This document shows positions 10,663 to 24,216 of a stretch of 64,000 bases of DNA, piece after piece (position 1 is the first letter of the stretch; the number at the start of each line of letters is the position of its first letter). The translations under genes and the position numbers were made by a program. The DNA comes from Linepithema humile (Eukaryota > Arthropoda > Insecta > Hymenoptera > Formicidae). The notes under the pieces were generated by a model. The model made no database searches and was not told the DNA's origin. It was given only the letters and a program-made list of their open reading frames with translations. The stretch covers positions 19,468,001 to 19,532,000 of the forward strand of contig NC_090133.1 in assembly GCF_040581485.1 (NCBI RefSeq), written 5' to 3'.

Positions 10663-13600
10663 GTGAGTACCCAAATATCTCTCATCCTTACTTGCCACGT
10701 GGTGCGGTTATTTTTGACTCGAATATACCCATTCGAGATACCGTGTTTATCTCCAATCCAATTTCCGAAAACATCACATTCTTTTATTCGTCTAATAGAT
10801 TTTATTTGGTAACCGGATGATACTGATTGAGAGAGCGTAACTCTTATCATCTTTAGATTAATTAGTGCTGCGCTACGCGCATCTCGTAGTTTTATTTTAA
10901 TCCATCGCGCGTTTGTCAATGGACGATGCGATGGAGCGCGCAGGAAAGAGTCCTACTACGTGCAAACTGGAATGCGTAAATATATGTCTCTCTTAACGCA
11001 CCGGTGAACGGTACCGTCCGTGGGCGTCGTCGGACCGTGTGAACGCTCGAGAAGAAGTCGATCAACGTCGCGCGACGCCACGCACGCGACGCGTCGTTTC
11101 GCTTTGCCTCGCACCAAGCGGTGCGTCGTGTTTTCCCCGACCATCAATTTATCTTCTTCTGTGGGATGGGTGTAAGCAAGGCACCCGGGTTTTGATGATG
11201 TTTTTTCTTTTCTTTTTGTTTTCTTCTTTTTTTTCTTGAATTTTTGCACAAGATGTTTACGATATATGATACATTTTTTGTGTTCTCACGTAAAATAATT
11301 TTATTTAAAATTTTGTTTCTAAAAAATAAGGAGCTTTATTTTTTAGATCGTCAAATTTAAAGGTGCAACTGTTGTAGATAAATATGATAAATTTGATCAT
11401 AAGGATCAACATAATCAATAAAAACATTCACATTATATACTAGAATACGTATAAATTTATACATTTTAATATACATTGGCTTTTAGTATTTGGAATTTTA
11501 TTATAAGTAGTTAATATTTAATTTATTTATCAATGCTTTGTTAGTATTTTTATTTTGTCATTTTACAGCTAATTTTTCGTTAATTTTAAACTCACCAAAA
11601 TCTGGGTCCTAATTACAGATAACAGACTTTCGGTTTAGCGAAATTTCACGAATCTCAGATTTGGAATATCGAGGCATCACCGTAAGAAGTTTGCTGGCAC
11701 AGGTGGACCGCGATGTTTCGAAATCTTTTTACAGAAAAATTCGTTCCGTTGTTTTAAGCAGAGTCAATATCATTCGATATATTGAATGTCAATCCAGTGC
11801 TTGATTCTTTTTTATTGAAAGAAAAGCGATTTATTAATTATACTTGTAAAATCAAAATTAAACACAGTCAAAATTAAATCCTTCAACATCAAGACCTGAA
11901 CATATGAAAAAATTTTTGAAATATGAGCAATTGATTCGAATTTTGTAATATTTTCAACGATGTATATAATTTTATCATTTCTACCGTTTGATTTTTATCA
12001 TTGTAATACCCACACATTCATATACATGTTTTACGATTGATCACTATCGATACATTTGATATCCTTTGATCTCACAAGTGCTTTCACAGAAATCCACGCA
12101 CACTTCATAAAATTTCAGTATCATAATAGGTCACTCGTAGTTCGAATCTATTGTCATATCTTTTGGGATTATCTGCGAATGGTTTGACTCTAGTTTTTGA
12201 ATCTTAATCCATTCGTATCTATTTTTCTTATATATATTATTCGTTTACATAAATTTTATATACTTTACACCTAATAAAAAGCTAAATATTCGTACATGAG
12301 AACAATGATACGAATGGGTGAAAAAGTCACGATTTTACATTTTACTAGTAAAAGAGTCACGTATCGACTTATTATCGTTAGCGAAATAGCCACTTCGAGA
12401 ATCGACGGGACATTTGATTGCGACCCCGAGATTCCGTCGGTGTCACGATTCATTACTTGCTTTTTGCACACTGTATATATTTTCCGCGCCGATTTTTCGG
12501 CCGGCTTGAACAGCACCGTGCGGCCTCTACTTTTGAGAAAGGAAAGGGGAGAAGGAGCGGGCAGATCAAAGTCGTTGCGTAAAGAGCTTCTTGTGATATA
12601 CTCCATGATGGTCCTTGAGCTTGCTTTCGCAACGGTGAGATCTCCGATTGTCGTAGCTTTTAATGGTCCTTTATTAATGGGGGTCTCTTTTTGGCGCGTC
12701 CTTGACTAACAACTGATCTATCGTGTTTCTGTGTAGAGCGCGATCCGATTTTTGCATGGGGACCGAGATCGGAGCTTGACGTGATCGCTCTCTTAAAACT
12801 GAAGAGTTGTGAGGAAATTTTGCGATTATCAGAATCTCCAGCTATGATCGAACACGCTAACTTTCCCTGCAATTTCGTTTTACGTATTCGAAATTTTTAT
12901 GTAACATGGTTTATAATTTAATTCTTATTTTCACCAATCCCTGAGCGAATAATTTATTAAATTTTTGAAAGATTTTTAAAGGAGAAAATAGTTTACATAA
13001 TTACTCATATATCATAGAAATTAATCAAAATTTTCACGAGAAATTAAATTTATTAATATCAAGCTGAGAAATTTTTTTGGTTTTAATCAGGAAGATACAA
13101 AAGCTCGACTATATACGTAACGATCTTATCAAGAAATATGAGTTTCAAAGTTTAAGTTTGTCTTTGTTTCTAGTGAAACAATCTTTGAAATTGTTTTCAG
13201 AGATCTAAAATTCTTGCGATCGTTTATGTGTGGTTTTAATTTCAAGAGAAATTTATTCCTGCGAATAATGCTCGGTATGAATCTTGGCTACGTAACCAGC
13301 TCACTTTCTAGTTCGTTAATAGGAGTCGACTAGGAGTATAATGCGCGATCGAAGTTTTCACGTAATACGTCCTTGAGGAATGTGAAACTCGTTTGCGGTG
13401 TGCTTGATCGAAGGTTGATAGATTCGTGATAAAACAAATGAGTGATGATCGCAGCAGTTTGTCGCTGAAAAGTCGTTATTATTTCGTCAGTCGGACTGCA
13501 TCGTTTCGGCCGATGCTGGAGTAACGAAATCTATTTTTGCGAATTGTGCTAAATTTATTTTCCAAGCCTTACGATGCTTGAAACGCTCGAAAACGCAATT

Positions 13601-16600
13601 TGCGCAGAGCTCCTCGAGTTGGTCTGTGGAACTTGTCGACTGCGGAAGTCGACAATGCATGGTTCGTAAAGCGAAGACGATGAAGACCATCGCGACCTGA
13701 AACGGATCGCTTCTTTTTTTTTGTCGGGACGGACAGTGGTCTTGGCGCGTAGCCAGCTGTCCTTGTTCGTTGCCAGAGGAGTATCGGTTGGTGACTTTGT
13801 TTTTTGGAAGTGATTGTAAAAGCCCGTCGCATCTCCGGAATTAAATTGACTCTGCCTCGTAAATCACTTACTCGATTATCAGACTACTATGTGATGCTGA
13901 TTCGATTTTTGGTCGGCCGGCGTTTCTCTCCTTAAATCCTCGTTTCTGAGGGTTTCTTAAACTCCTCAATATGCATTATCTTGATATATTCATAATGTTA
14001 TTAAGTGTATAGTGACAAATATCGAGAAATTACTATAATTTTGCATTCGAGACGCTTGACGTGGATGAGATACTTGCATATGTCTCCGGTTTTTTTCTCT
14101 CCGTCGGACAGTATCGACGGGATGACGGTCGGCTTAATGAGCAACGTCAGTGGGTCAAACGAGTGAAATAACGAATGATGTGAGGCGATGTAGGCACGCA
14201 TTCACGAGGCTCGACATAGCGGCGGTAAAAAAAGGAGAGGGTGAAAGAGATATTGGAGCTCGTGATCGGTTGGCAATGATATCGGGTTATGGCTCGTGAT
14301 TACACCTCTCGGACGCGCCATCGTCCTTTATTTATGCAAGCCCGCGAGTGCCGGATACTTTTATAAAATCTTGCCGCGAAAAAGCGACGGTCCATTCTTG
14401 CGAGAACTAAGTTTATCTCACAGTCACTTTTTTTGGAATTGTCATTCTGAAAATTCCGGAATACTTGAAGATTGTTTTTTGTTCTTATTGAAAAATAAGA
14501 TGAATTTGAGGATTTTGAATAAGTTGTTTGAATTGTGTGATATTTTTTTATTTTTGATTACCATTACTTTGATATAAATTATACGAAATATCACGATCTC
14601 TTTGAAATTTAATGATTTTATCTTTGTAGATTATAAATTCAATATAATTATTTTTATATTATGCAGAGAAAAAGTTCAGGGGAAATTCTTGTGCATTTTT
14701 TTAGTACATTATAAAGAGATACATCTCTTCAAAAATTATAATAGAGTGAACATAGTCAGAAGTTACATTTCTGTAGATGGTATTAGTTTCTTTCTGCGTT
14801 CCAAAGAATTCTTAGAAAAAAGAAATTCTTAGGAAAGAATTAAAACTCTCGAGTTTTTTTCTGTTTATAGAATAAAAAAAATATACTGAGATTTTACAGA
14901 TCGCGTGTTTGTAATTAATTATTTTTTTGCAAATATTTGGGTTTAAAGTTTGACTTGATTACGCAATCGAATTTAATTTGGAGTGAATATAGTCGAAGTT
15001 TTCCCTAAAGTGTTAGTTTCTTCTGATATTGTGAAAGGAATCATTAGAGAAGTAGGGAATGTGATATTTCTTGATATTAATTAAATTTGTTGAAAATTTC
15101 TCGAAAGTTTCTCTTGATCGAATAATAAAAATACGTAGAAATTTTATAAATTTTATTAATTAATTTATTTGATAGATTTTGGTTTAATTAATTGGTGTAA
15201 TTAAAATTAGCTTACTTTTATAATACAATTATAAAACTATTAAATTTCAAACAACATTTGTTATTACATTGAGTAATTTCTATGATATATCTATGCACGA
15301 TGAATGAATAATATCTTTAAAAAATTGATTTGTTGGATAAACGGTTAAATTACTAAATTGCTTTTATATTTGTCGTGGATATTTGTCGCCACAATCGGAT
15401 GTTTACTGTCCGGAGTCGTGCAGTTTCTTGTTATTCCACATCGGAGGAAGAGGAGAAACGCTGAAAATTTTACACGAGCCGCGTGTGTGCAGAGAGCGCG
15501 AATCGGGGCAGCCACCAAAACACGTTCGAGCTCGACCTAGTCAGCTCGGCCTGCCTTGGTTCTTATCGATCCACCTTGCATAGGCCGTCTCCTCTCTTCC
15601 GAAATATTTGCCCCGCCGCCGCGATAACTGAGCGAGATGGACACTGTAGTTTCAATCACTGAGTTCGGAGAGAGTTATCTGCTGGTGCACGATTCTCGAG
15701 ACTCTCATTTAAACTTTATGTCGATGTATCTCGCTTATTTAGATATCAGTATCTTGGATTTCTGAATAAATGGAACACTTTTAAATTTGTTATGCTACTG
15801 TTTTGTACGTTTTACTGTGCTATACGGAATTGTTATTGCATGAGGACATAAAGGAAATGTGAAAAGAACTTTTATTTTCTATATTGCGAATATACATTTT
15901 TACCTTTTATTTTCGTTGCAATATATCGACGAATATATTTTCGTATTTTCTCATGTTTTATTATTTGTTTATTTTCATGAATTTTTCTCTAAGGATAAGG
16001 TCGTTTGCGCTTTTGTTGTTTATCCGCGGTACGACGACAATCAGCAACCATTGTATTTTTCACGCATGATCTACTGAGTCCCTTCTTCGATTGTTAAAGG
16101 CCCTTTGATCACGAGACGGATAAAATTCTGCGATAAACGATAAATGAATGAGATAGCGTCCAGAGAAACAAGTTTGTTCCTCATTATTGCCTGTTATTTT
16201 TCTCGGCGCGGCTGCGTACGTTTCGACTCGCACTTATGGAACGACCCGGTTTCGTCATCGTGACAGGTAGATGCCCGCATACCACGTAGCTTACGATCGT
16301 GACTGAGAGAAACATCGTGGACAAAATGTCGAAATTATCCTAAAATCGTGTCTTAGGGATATCAGCGGGATAACGTGCTATCACTGTGAGAACAGTAGTT
16401 AAGAATATTTTTACAGACATTTGTAATTATAACAGTTAAAGTCACATTCATATACATAACTTTTACGAACGAAAATGTCTCTGTTCAATTTGCAAATCAA
16501 ATTCGCAAAATGTAGTAGAAACCGTTGGTGCCAAGATAATTACATTTGAATATATAGTCGTAGGAATTAAGACAAATTCAAATCTGAAACAATCTAAATG

Positions 16601-19600
16601 TTTCAATTATTTCAAGTTTCTACACGATATAATTAAGAACTTGATTTTTGTTATCTTTTTAAGTTTGTTTTTTTTTTCCGACGAAAATATAATGAAATTA
16701 ATTTTTGATTGCTTATAAATAGTATGTTTTACTTATAGAAAAATATTATGATTGTGATAGTGTTAGGATATAGAGTAGGAGTACGGTAGACATCGTGCGT
16801 TATTAAATGCTTTTCGTGTTACGTCCGTTCTTCGAAATTATAGATGCATCCGCGAAAACCGAGACCACGAAATAGATATGGATATACAGTCCGCGGATTA
16901 TTACAAGGAGCATCGAAATGGGATAAAATAGTATGTTAGTAGGTAGAGACGGGAAAGAGTAGGCCAAGGCTGCGGCTACGAAACTAGCTACAAACTATAT
17001 GATACGAAAATTACATACATACGTTTCATACATCTCGGAATTAAGAAGATAATATTCTCTTCTGATAGAGCATTTCAGCTCGGCAGATGTTTTCTATCTT
17101 TCAATAATTACGTTGTTTGAATGAGAGATAAATGAGTCTAGAATTTTTTAGCTGAAGCGTTCATGGATTAAAAAGTTACGCGAATAAAAAATTTATTTTA
17201 TTTATCATTATGTGACAAAGTGTTTATTATATAATTTAGTAAAAATTTATTGCTAGAACTTGGTGGGTGCTATGTAGATTTCATTCATGCAATCCGGAAA
17301 TGTCGCGCAAAGGCAGCTGCAATCGGCGCATGACATTATGTGCTTTGCGCATTTACGTACCGCATACCGAGCCGATTGCGAGTTAATTAATTGCCGCAAT
17401 AAACGGTCAACGTGGCCCGCTAATACGAGAGCCTACTCTCGCACTCGGTCCTGTTATCGTTCCACTGATTAGGCTTACTCTTGACATCCTCGTAACCTGT
17501 GATGGCGTGGTAGAAATTCCTTCTGCGATCGATAAAATACGTATATTGTATCCGAAACTGTCATTTGCTATGTTATTAAACTATAGTCAACTTGAAACTT
17601 GATTGCAGATTTTTAAATATATTTATATAGTTATAGTAAAATAAATTTTCATCAAATTACGATTCCATTTGATGTTATAAAATTTATTGTTACTATTCAA
17701 TATAATAATTAAATGAAATATAATATTCGTAAACAAAAGTGTTACGATTAAGTGATAAATTTCTGGTAATTTTGATATTAAAAGTCCAGTTAAAAAGTAA
17801 GAATTTATTGAATCGATATTATGCAGAGATGTTAAGCGTTAATTGGCTGTGACAGGTTTGAATTTGATCCACTTTTTATGACGAAATGCTGACTCGATGA
17901 AAGTCAAAGTACGAAAGCATGCAATTGCAACGCGAATGAACATGCTTCACTGACTTTCCACGAACATTATCGACGACAATTCAGAAATCCCGAAATAATC
18001 CGCGAGGTAATTTACATTCTCTATTTCGCGAATATGGAACGTTAGCAGGATTTTGAGCAGCTTCAGAGAAATTCGTAGTTCGTGTGCAATTGCAGTTTAT
18101 GTGTGATCTTTTTTCTATTATATGTTTGCGCAAAAAGGAATTTTATGTTTCTTTTAAAAATTAGTGTTTAAAGCATTAATATTTAATTTCTATTTTATAA
18201 ACAGTTATTTTACACTAAAGGAAGTTAACAAGTAAAGGGACTTGTAATTTCCAAATCAATTGAAAATGTATATAATTGCCTGTTTTCTCTGTTAACTTAA
18301 TGTTTGCTCGTTGTTCGTAGAACATTGCAATTCTAGTCGAAACTTTGATTCGTGAAGATAAGGAAAAGAATTTATTACTTAGACAAACGAGGAAAAGTGA
18401 AGATTTTTCGAATTCGGTTCAGTAGTGATTTCAGCTAGAGATTGATTAGATTAGATTCGTGGTTGATGCAGCTTTCCCTTCTTATTTCCTCGTCTTCATT
18501 CCGTGTAAAGGCGATCGCTAATTCACGATGAGCTATTTCAACGGACACGACAATATCAGTGCCGCTGGCACATATATAGTGCATGTGAGCTTTCGTGGCT
18601 GCTGCTACTGCGTCGTCACGACCCCGGATACGAGACAGACGAATGGTTATTAAGATGCTATTCATTGCTTCAAGGTATCTTAGCGGCGGGGACTTTTTGC
18701 GTGTTCGAGCTAGCCGGAAGAAAATTCTTCGATTAGGTCGCAAATGCGTATTGCGCGAAGGAACGAATATGGTAGAAGCGCGAAAAGAATTTTACAAAGT
18801 GGAGATTTTATATAAGTGCTATGAAGAAATAGTTTGTGAAAATATATTAATTGAGAAGTTGTTGATAAAACATTTAAATTAAATTTCCGGTCAGTGTTAT
18901 TAATTACGCAAATTTAAATAAATTTGTCGTCGCCAGTTAATTTTTTTTTGCTTGAAACAAGTATATTCATAGATGTATTTAAATGTAAAATTTTTAATTT
19001 TTTAAAATGTATTATAAAAATTAAAATTTATATATATATGTATATAGATTTTCAAAATTATGATATAATTTTTAGCTAAGTGATTCTCTTCTCACTTGTA
19101 TTAAATATCAAACTTATGTCTGTATTATATGTGAGTTTTTGATTAAAATTTATAAAGATTTTATTACTGAAAGAATAATAAAGTTATTTTAAAATTAATA
19201 GATTTTATGTAAAATATTTATGTCTTGCTTTATGAAATCATTACGATATTCGATGAAAATTTCTATTGATTTTTATTTATCAAAATGTATTCAATTCAAA
19301 ATTTTTTTATCGACTTTTTGATGTATAAAAAAGTTGCATAAAATTTTGATAGCGGAATTAATATAGTAAATATATGGAATCTCTCCTTTTTTTTTTACAT
19401 TTTGCATAACATAAATCAGTCGGTTTACGCAAACCGCTACGACAATGTGGACCACGGATGAACGGAGTGAAAGACAAGGGGTGGGTTCGATATAGACCAA
19501 GATTCATCTACACAACACCGATATCCGCCGCTTCGAGATACTCGATCGCTCAACGATTTATATTAGAAACTTGACCTGCATGGCCTAGAAAGACGTCTCT

Positions 19601-20301
19601 AGTCTCTGTCTGCTGCATATGGCGATTCCTCGGATTAGCGTTATACATTTTTGCTGATTTTTTCGTTAAGCGCTCGCAAAATGACTTTTCTACGACTCCT
19701 GCGATGACTCCTTTATGTCGCGTCCGATATATCATCGTCGGCTGAAACGGGGGAATAAAGACGGCGAAATTGCACGCGAGGGTTGCGAGGCGTAAATATT
19801 CGCGTTGCAACGGCTCCGCCACGTGGAACACGCATACGATGTATCGTCAATGTCGCAGCACAAACACGTAGTTACTTACCTATTTATCCCTGTGCCTCGA
19901 TATTCAGATATAGAGTTACTGCATTCGATACGAAAGCGCGCCCGTAATCCGCTGCGATCTTGGTAGCACGAACGTCACGTTTTGTCCTTTCATATTTTGA
20001 CACTTTTACGTCTTTTTTTTGTGTCTTTTGAAACGAGAGGAGGCCACGTTTACTCACTGACAATGTAGTGGCTCTATCCCGACATAGATCTCTTCTATCC
20101 TATGAAGCCCAAGTTGTAAAATAGATTCTAGTACAACGGGCTCGCTCTTACGCCTCTTTGCAGTACATATATATTAGTAAACTTAGTTTTATCAGATTTT
20201 GTGCGATTTTTTTAGTCGTAATTATGTTCCTTTTCCCTCTTGTTTGTTAGCCGCTGCGCGCCATATCGATTTTTCTCTATCTTTTTCTTCGATCCTTACA
20301 G
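10663..20301 (+). other. intron 1 (9.6 kb) of the GRB14-like gene
   Basis: Bounded by GTGAGT at 10663 and an excellent acceptor (TTTTTCTTCGATCCTTACAG) ending at 20301. The content is mostly AT-rich (11250-12260, 12900-13250, 14480-15360, 16400-17250, 17570-18280, 18880-19380) with scattered CpG-rich patches. No further exon, RNA gene or transposon was recognised. Alternative first exons could lie here but nothing singles one out. Confidence 0.55.
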
Positions 20302-20480
20302 ATTGGTTTCCGAAGATGTGCTCCTGCTTCGATGGCAATTCCGCGCTACCGAATAGTCGAACAGTCGGTCGTAGTGCAAGCTACGAGCGACTCGGTTCCG
20401 ATCTCACGATCTTCGAACTCAACAATACGATACGAAGGAGTCGAAGAGAAGATCAGAACTTGATCGATAACGAAAGACAA
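20302..20480 (+). CDS. GRB14-like adaptor, exon 2 (N-terminal region)
   Basis: This 179-nt exon follows a strong polypyrimidine tract and AG, and ends at a GTATGT donor. It encodes residues 20-79, including MCSCFDGNSALPN, a serine/arginine-rich stretch (GRSASYERLGSDLTIF) and a basic, charged end (IRRSRREDQNL). It leads directly into the RA domain. Vertebrate Grb10/Grb14 have a longer, variable, proline-rich region here; I see no equivalent proline motif, so the insect N-terminus looks shorter. The frame enters in phase 1 and leaves in phase 0. Met at 20316 is a possible alternative start. Confidence 0.85.
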
Positions 20481-20937
20481 GTATGTATTAAAGTATTTCG
20501 TGCTTAAATAAATAACTTAAAACTATTTCTTGATCAACTTTGTTAGCGCTTGGTAAAATTAAGAAAGTAAATTTGGAATTATGTTATAGTGAAAAATGAA
20601 AAGAAATATAATTTGTAAGTAAATACGATAAAATAATAAAGTTTTTTATTTAATTATTTTAATTAATTTAACGTAATTAATTTAACGTATTTTTTTCATA
20701 CGTTCTGTTTTTAAAACAAAAATGAAATAAAATCTCGTGCACAGATATATATATATATATATATGTGTGTTTTTTTATAATTTATTTATAATATATAATA
20801 TATAATTTATATATATAATATAATAATGAAATGAATAAGCTAAGGTTTTAATTATGAGAGAAGATTGTAAATTAATTTAATTAAATTAACTATTTCTATT
20901 TATTTGTATAACTAATGTGTTTCAAACGTTCAACTAG
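20481..20937 (+). other. intron 2 (457 bp)
   Basis: Starts GTATGT and ends TTCAAACGTTCAACTAG, with a branch-like ACTAAT about 30 nt before the acceptor. Very AT-rich; contains an AT/GT microsatellite at 20745-20770. Confidence 0.85.
20745..20770 (+). repeat. (AT)n(GT)n microsatellite in intron 2
   Basis: About ten AT dinucleotides followed by a short GT run. Confidence 0.85.
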
Positions 20938-21094
20938 GAAGAATTGCGGTTCTATAACAACGATCATACTTTTACCACCCTGATCGTAGAGAAGAACCTG
21001 CGAACGATGGACTTGTGTGAAATGCTCAAAGTCAGGAAAAATACGATCGGTGCTGCCTGGTCGATAATCGAGGTGTGGCCAAAGTTAGGAATTG
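20938..21094 (+). CDS. GRB14-like adaptor, exon 3 (first half of RA domain)
   Basis: Encodes residues 80-131 plus one base: EELRFYNNDHTFTTLIVEKN and onward through RTMDLCEMLKVRKN, then AAWSIIEVWPKLGI. Family knowledge: in Grb7/10/14 the RA domain has a ubiquitin-like fold that binds activated Ras-type GTPases, and with the PH domain it helps place the adaptor at the plasma membrane near insulin and other tyrosine-kinase receptors. The pattern of a short beta hairpin, a lysine-bearing second strand, the D-L/V-C-x-x-L helix, then W-x-x-x-E-x-x-P-x-x-G matches that subfamily. The nearest relatives are MRL proteins (RIAM, lamellipodin, fly Pico), but the following FFPxxMV linker favours Grb7/10/14. 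GTATGT donor at 21095; ends in phase 1. Confidence 0.93.
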
Positions 21095-22384
21095 GTATGT
21101 ACGCATAATAATTAATATAATAATTATAAATATTACGTCGTCATATTCATTATTTATCATCAGGATAATTAAATCGAATTCTACTACACGCTATCTCGAA
21201 TCTCTGGAATGTAGTTAAGAATCAATCAATAAGTACTCAAATATATACAGTTCTTCGTCATGCTCACGCGAGTAGTAACGTGTCATCGACCGTACTTTGA
21301 AAACCTGCGATTATCCTCTTTCATGTAGTTACTCGTTGAAGTAAGATTGCTATTCTCACAGAAAAGTACTTCTTTTAGAGAGAAAGAAATACAAACATTT
21401 TAACATTTGCAATTTTTATACTTATTTTTTACATCACTGAAGGGCATGCACAATTCAAAGCACAATGCATGGCATTTACAGAAATAAATTTAATAAATTT
21501 TCGATATTTGGATTGTTATTGGCTTTTCAATAACGCAGATAGAAACAAATACGAGTAGAAATAGAAATACGGCGAATTGACGATTATTTTCGGGATATTT
21601 TGCTATTATCACTCGCGTGACGCAGTTGAAAGTTATTTAGAAGCTCGACGAATGTGGTTTATCAGGTTCAACTTCTACAAAAAAAAACAGTTTATCTATA
21701 AAAACATCGGCGCGAAAAAAAACGTAGATAATTCGATAAAAGTTCGTTGGCGCACCCAGGGAAAAGTGATGGACAGTCTCTAATGCATTGGGAAAACTCC
21801 AATCATTTAAATTTTCTCTACGGTATTCGCTCGGGATCGGAAATAACGTGTGCTTGGCGCGGGGAGGAAGAGGGCCGTAAAGACGGCACAGGGTTCTATA
21901 ATGCAACCGAGAATCAATAGCGGGCGAGCCTCCAGGAGTTTGGTGCAGGTCAGAAACGCGACTCATGGCCGTGTCTTCGTATGGAATGTTTGTTTAGAAC
22001 TTTGATCGAAATGTCGCGCTATTTTAGTTTAATGTACTTCTATCACAAATCGTTTTATAAATTTGATCATCTGTCGAAGCAGTTTACAGTATCTGTAAAT
22101 GTAAAACTCGTTATAAAGATTTAATAAACATAAAAAATATATAAAAAACATAAAAATTTAATTAATTTTGCGATAAGAAAGTTTTATATTTAAAAATTAA
22201 TAATGTAAAAAATTGGGGACACTATTTAGGACACTATTTATAATATAACAAATCTGAGGAGTGTTTCGTCATTTTTTTAAAATTAATAATGATTATATGT
22301 TTTTGAATTCTTTTATATTTCAAAAGTTGTTAAATTTATTACTACGTGAAATATAATATACGGAAAAAAATGTTTTTGTTGCAG
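21095..22384 (+). other. intron 3 (1.3 kb)
   Basis: Starts GTATGT and ends TTTTTGTTGCAG. AT-rich, with no other feature than a short direct repeat (GACACTATTTA, two copies) near 22218-22240. The open frames at 21577-21783 (plus) and 21637-21966 (minus) fall inside it and overlap; they look fortuitous. Confidence 0.8.
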
Positions 22385-22515
22385 AACGTACAGTAGAAGA
22401 CCACGAAGACATTCTGGCTGTCCATAGAGAACTGGAAATGTTTGCTTCGCGTTACGAGAGGAGGTTCTATTTCAGTGAAGACTTTCTAAAATATGAATTG
22501 TTTGTTAATCCTAAG
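22385..22515 (+). CDS. GRB14-like adaptor, exon 4 (second half of RA domain)
   Basis: Encodes residues 132-175. The split glutamate codon (G|AA) gives ERTVEDHEDILAVHRELEMF, then RRFYFSEDFLKYELFVNPK. The ER-x-x-EDHE signature and the following Y/F-F-x-x-x-F-x-KYE-x-F-x-NP pattern are the most diagnostic parts of the Grb7/10/14 RA domain and its exit strand. Acceptor TTGTTGCAG, donor GTAAGT at 22516; leaves in phase 0. The RA domain (about residues 80-170) is complete and has no internal stop or indel. Confidence 0.95.
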
Positions 22516-24047
22516 GTAAGTGAGAAAATCATAAATAATTCTATTATTTTTTACGCTTTTTATAAAGAATACATATTAATCATTTGCAATTTTATATTTG
22601 ATATAGTTTTTTTGTAATTTTCTATGCAGTTTTTAAACAATTCATAAGTCCATAATTATAATTAATGTATTATATTGTTATAATTATAATTAGCGTACTG
22701 TATTATAAAGTTTCCTAAATGCCAAGAATTGATAATATATTTGTCTTTCTTTGGTAGTGTTAAAATAAAAAAACAAAAGCTTTAATATTAATTTATTTGT
22801 CGAGATTGATTTGACTTGCAAAAGATTAAAAATTATCTGAAACATGATAAAACTTGTGTTTTTTGGTATTTTTCTCAAACTAAAATTTCCAGTATTTTTA
22901 CCGGAGGTAAATTGTATTAACTTGTGCGTGGTAACTTACCGACTGATTTTATCAGCTATGTTGGTTACCCTGAAATACCAACGAATTACTGTTAGAGACT
23001 GCAGGTAAATTTTCATGATTATCGAACGATTGAGGAATTCCTACATTTATCGATCATTCTGAGTTTTCCCGCATAATTATCCAGACGTTTAGCATATTGC
23101 AATATATTTATTACTTACAAATATTTAATATATGCGCACACATTATAAAGTAACATATTTTTATGAAATTGATCCTAAATACGATAATATCGACACTGGC
23201 AAGCTTTAACAGTACTTCGTCGATATCAGCGTCGGTATTCAAATACCTGGTGAGTTTTCTCGTTTACCGACGATTCATATTATCCCTCAACCTTTCACTA
23301 GGAGCTATCTGGAAAAGATGTCCAGATGGCATGAGAGACAGTGTGTATGAGGAACGTTATGGAGTCTAGAGAATTCGGCGGTATTGATTGTATGTTCATG
23401 TCCTTTTACAGGATTGGCCGCGTAGTTTCGTTTTAAATTCAATACATCGGAATTATACAGAAGGTATTAATGATATATAAAAGTTGAATAAGATTTTGTA
23501 GTAGTAATATTGTTAAACTTTGTTTGAGAACAGAAATTATGCAACATATAAAAGCTGGTGGTTTGTTTGGCGCTAGTTAAACTCACTAATTAATATACTT
23601 GAACCGATATCAATTAGCGGTTTGAAAACCAGTCCGCTACGGATTTCATAAATCTTGTAACTTAGCCTCCATTTGCCGATGATTGGCCAATTAAAGGATA
23701 ACGAACGCGGAAACTTCGAAAACTGTACGTAGTAATCGACGCACTTCAAAGAGGAGAGAAAAGTCTTGGGACAACTTTGTTTTCTCGTAAAACGAACTCT
23801 CTTGTTTCATCCGTCGAAATCTTTAGAAAAATTTTGAAATAATATGTCTATATATATCTAGAACCACTTCATGACGAGATATTTACGAAATATGAGATAT
23901 TTATTCTCCCATTTGTCGAAGTGTGTTAAATCCATCTTGGCATCATTTTTAGGTTATTTTTCCCAGCGTCAAAAGTATCTAAATTTTCATTTTTTGATGA
24001 TAAAAATAACGATGATATAAAAAAACGCTTTTGCATTGTTTTTGCAG
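22516..24047 (+). other. intron 4 (1.5 kb)
   Basis: Starts GTAAGT and ends GCATTGTTTTTGCAG. AT-rich. The plus ORF at 23163-23369 and the minus ORF at 22690-22878 inside it resemble nothing and lack splice support. Confidence 0.8.
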
Positions 24048-24128
24048 CAATTTTTTCCCACCGACATGGTCGCGTTTCCAAGCGGAGAAGACCGGGGCAC
24101 ATTCACAGAAGCCGAGAGCGCATTAAAG
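24048..24128 (+). CDS. GRB14-like adaptor, exon 5 (RA-PH connector)
   Basis: An 81-nt, phase 0-0 exon encoding 27 residues (176-202): QFFPTDMVAFPSGEDRG, then TFTEAESALK. FFPTDMV corresponds to the conserved FFPEHMV-type motif that joins RA to PH in Grb7/10/14 and that MRL proteins lack, so this small exon is the best evidence for the family call. Acceptor TTTTTGCAG, donor GTAAGT at 24129. Confidence 0.93.
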
Positions 24129-24216
24129 GTAAGTACATGTATGATTTTCTGCTGATGTACCATGAGTGAAAATGTTGTTAATTAAAATAGAAACAAATAC
24201 GCTACTCACATTACAG
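24129..24216 (+). other. intron 5 (88 bp)
   Basis: GTAAGT...CTCACATTACAG. The only short intron in the gene, in contrast to its multi-kilobase neighbours. Confidence 0.9.
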
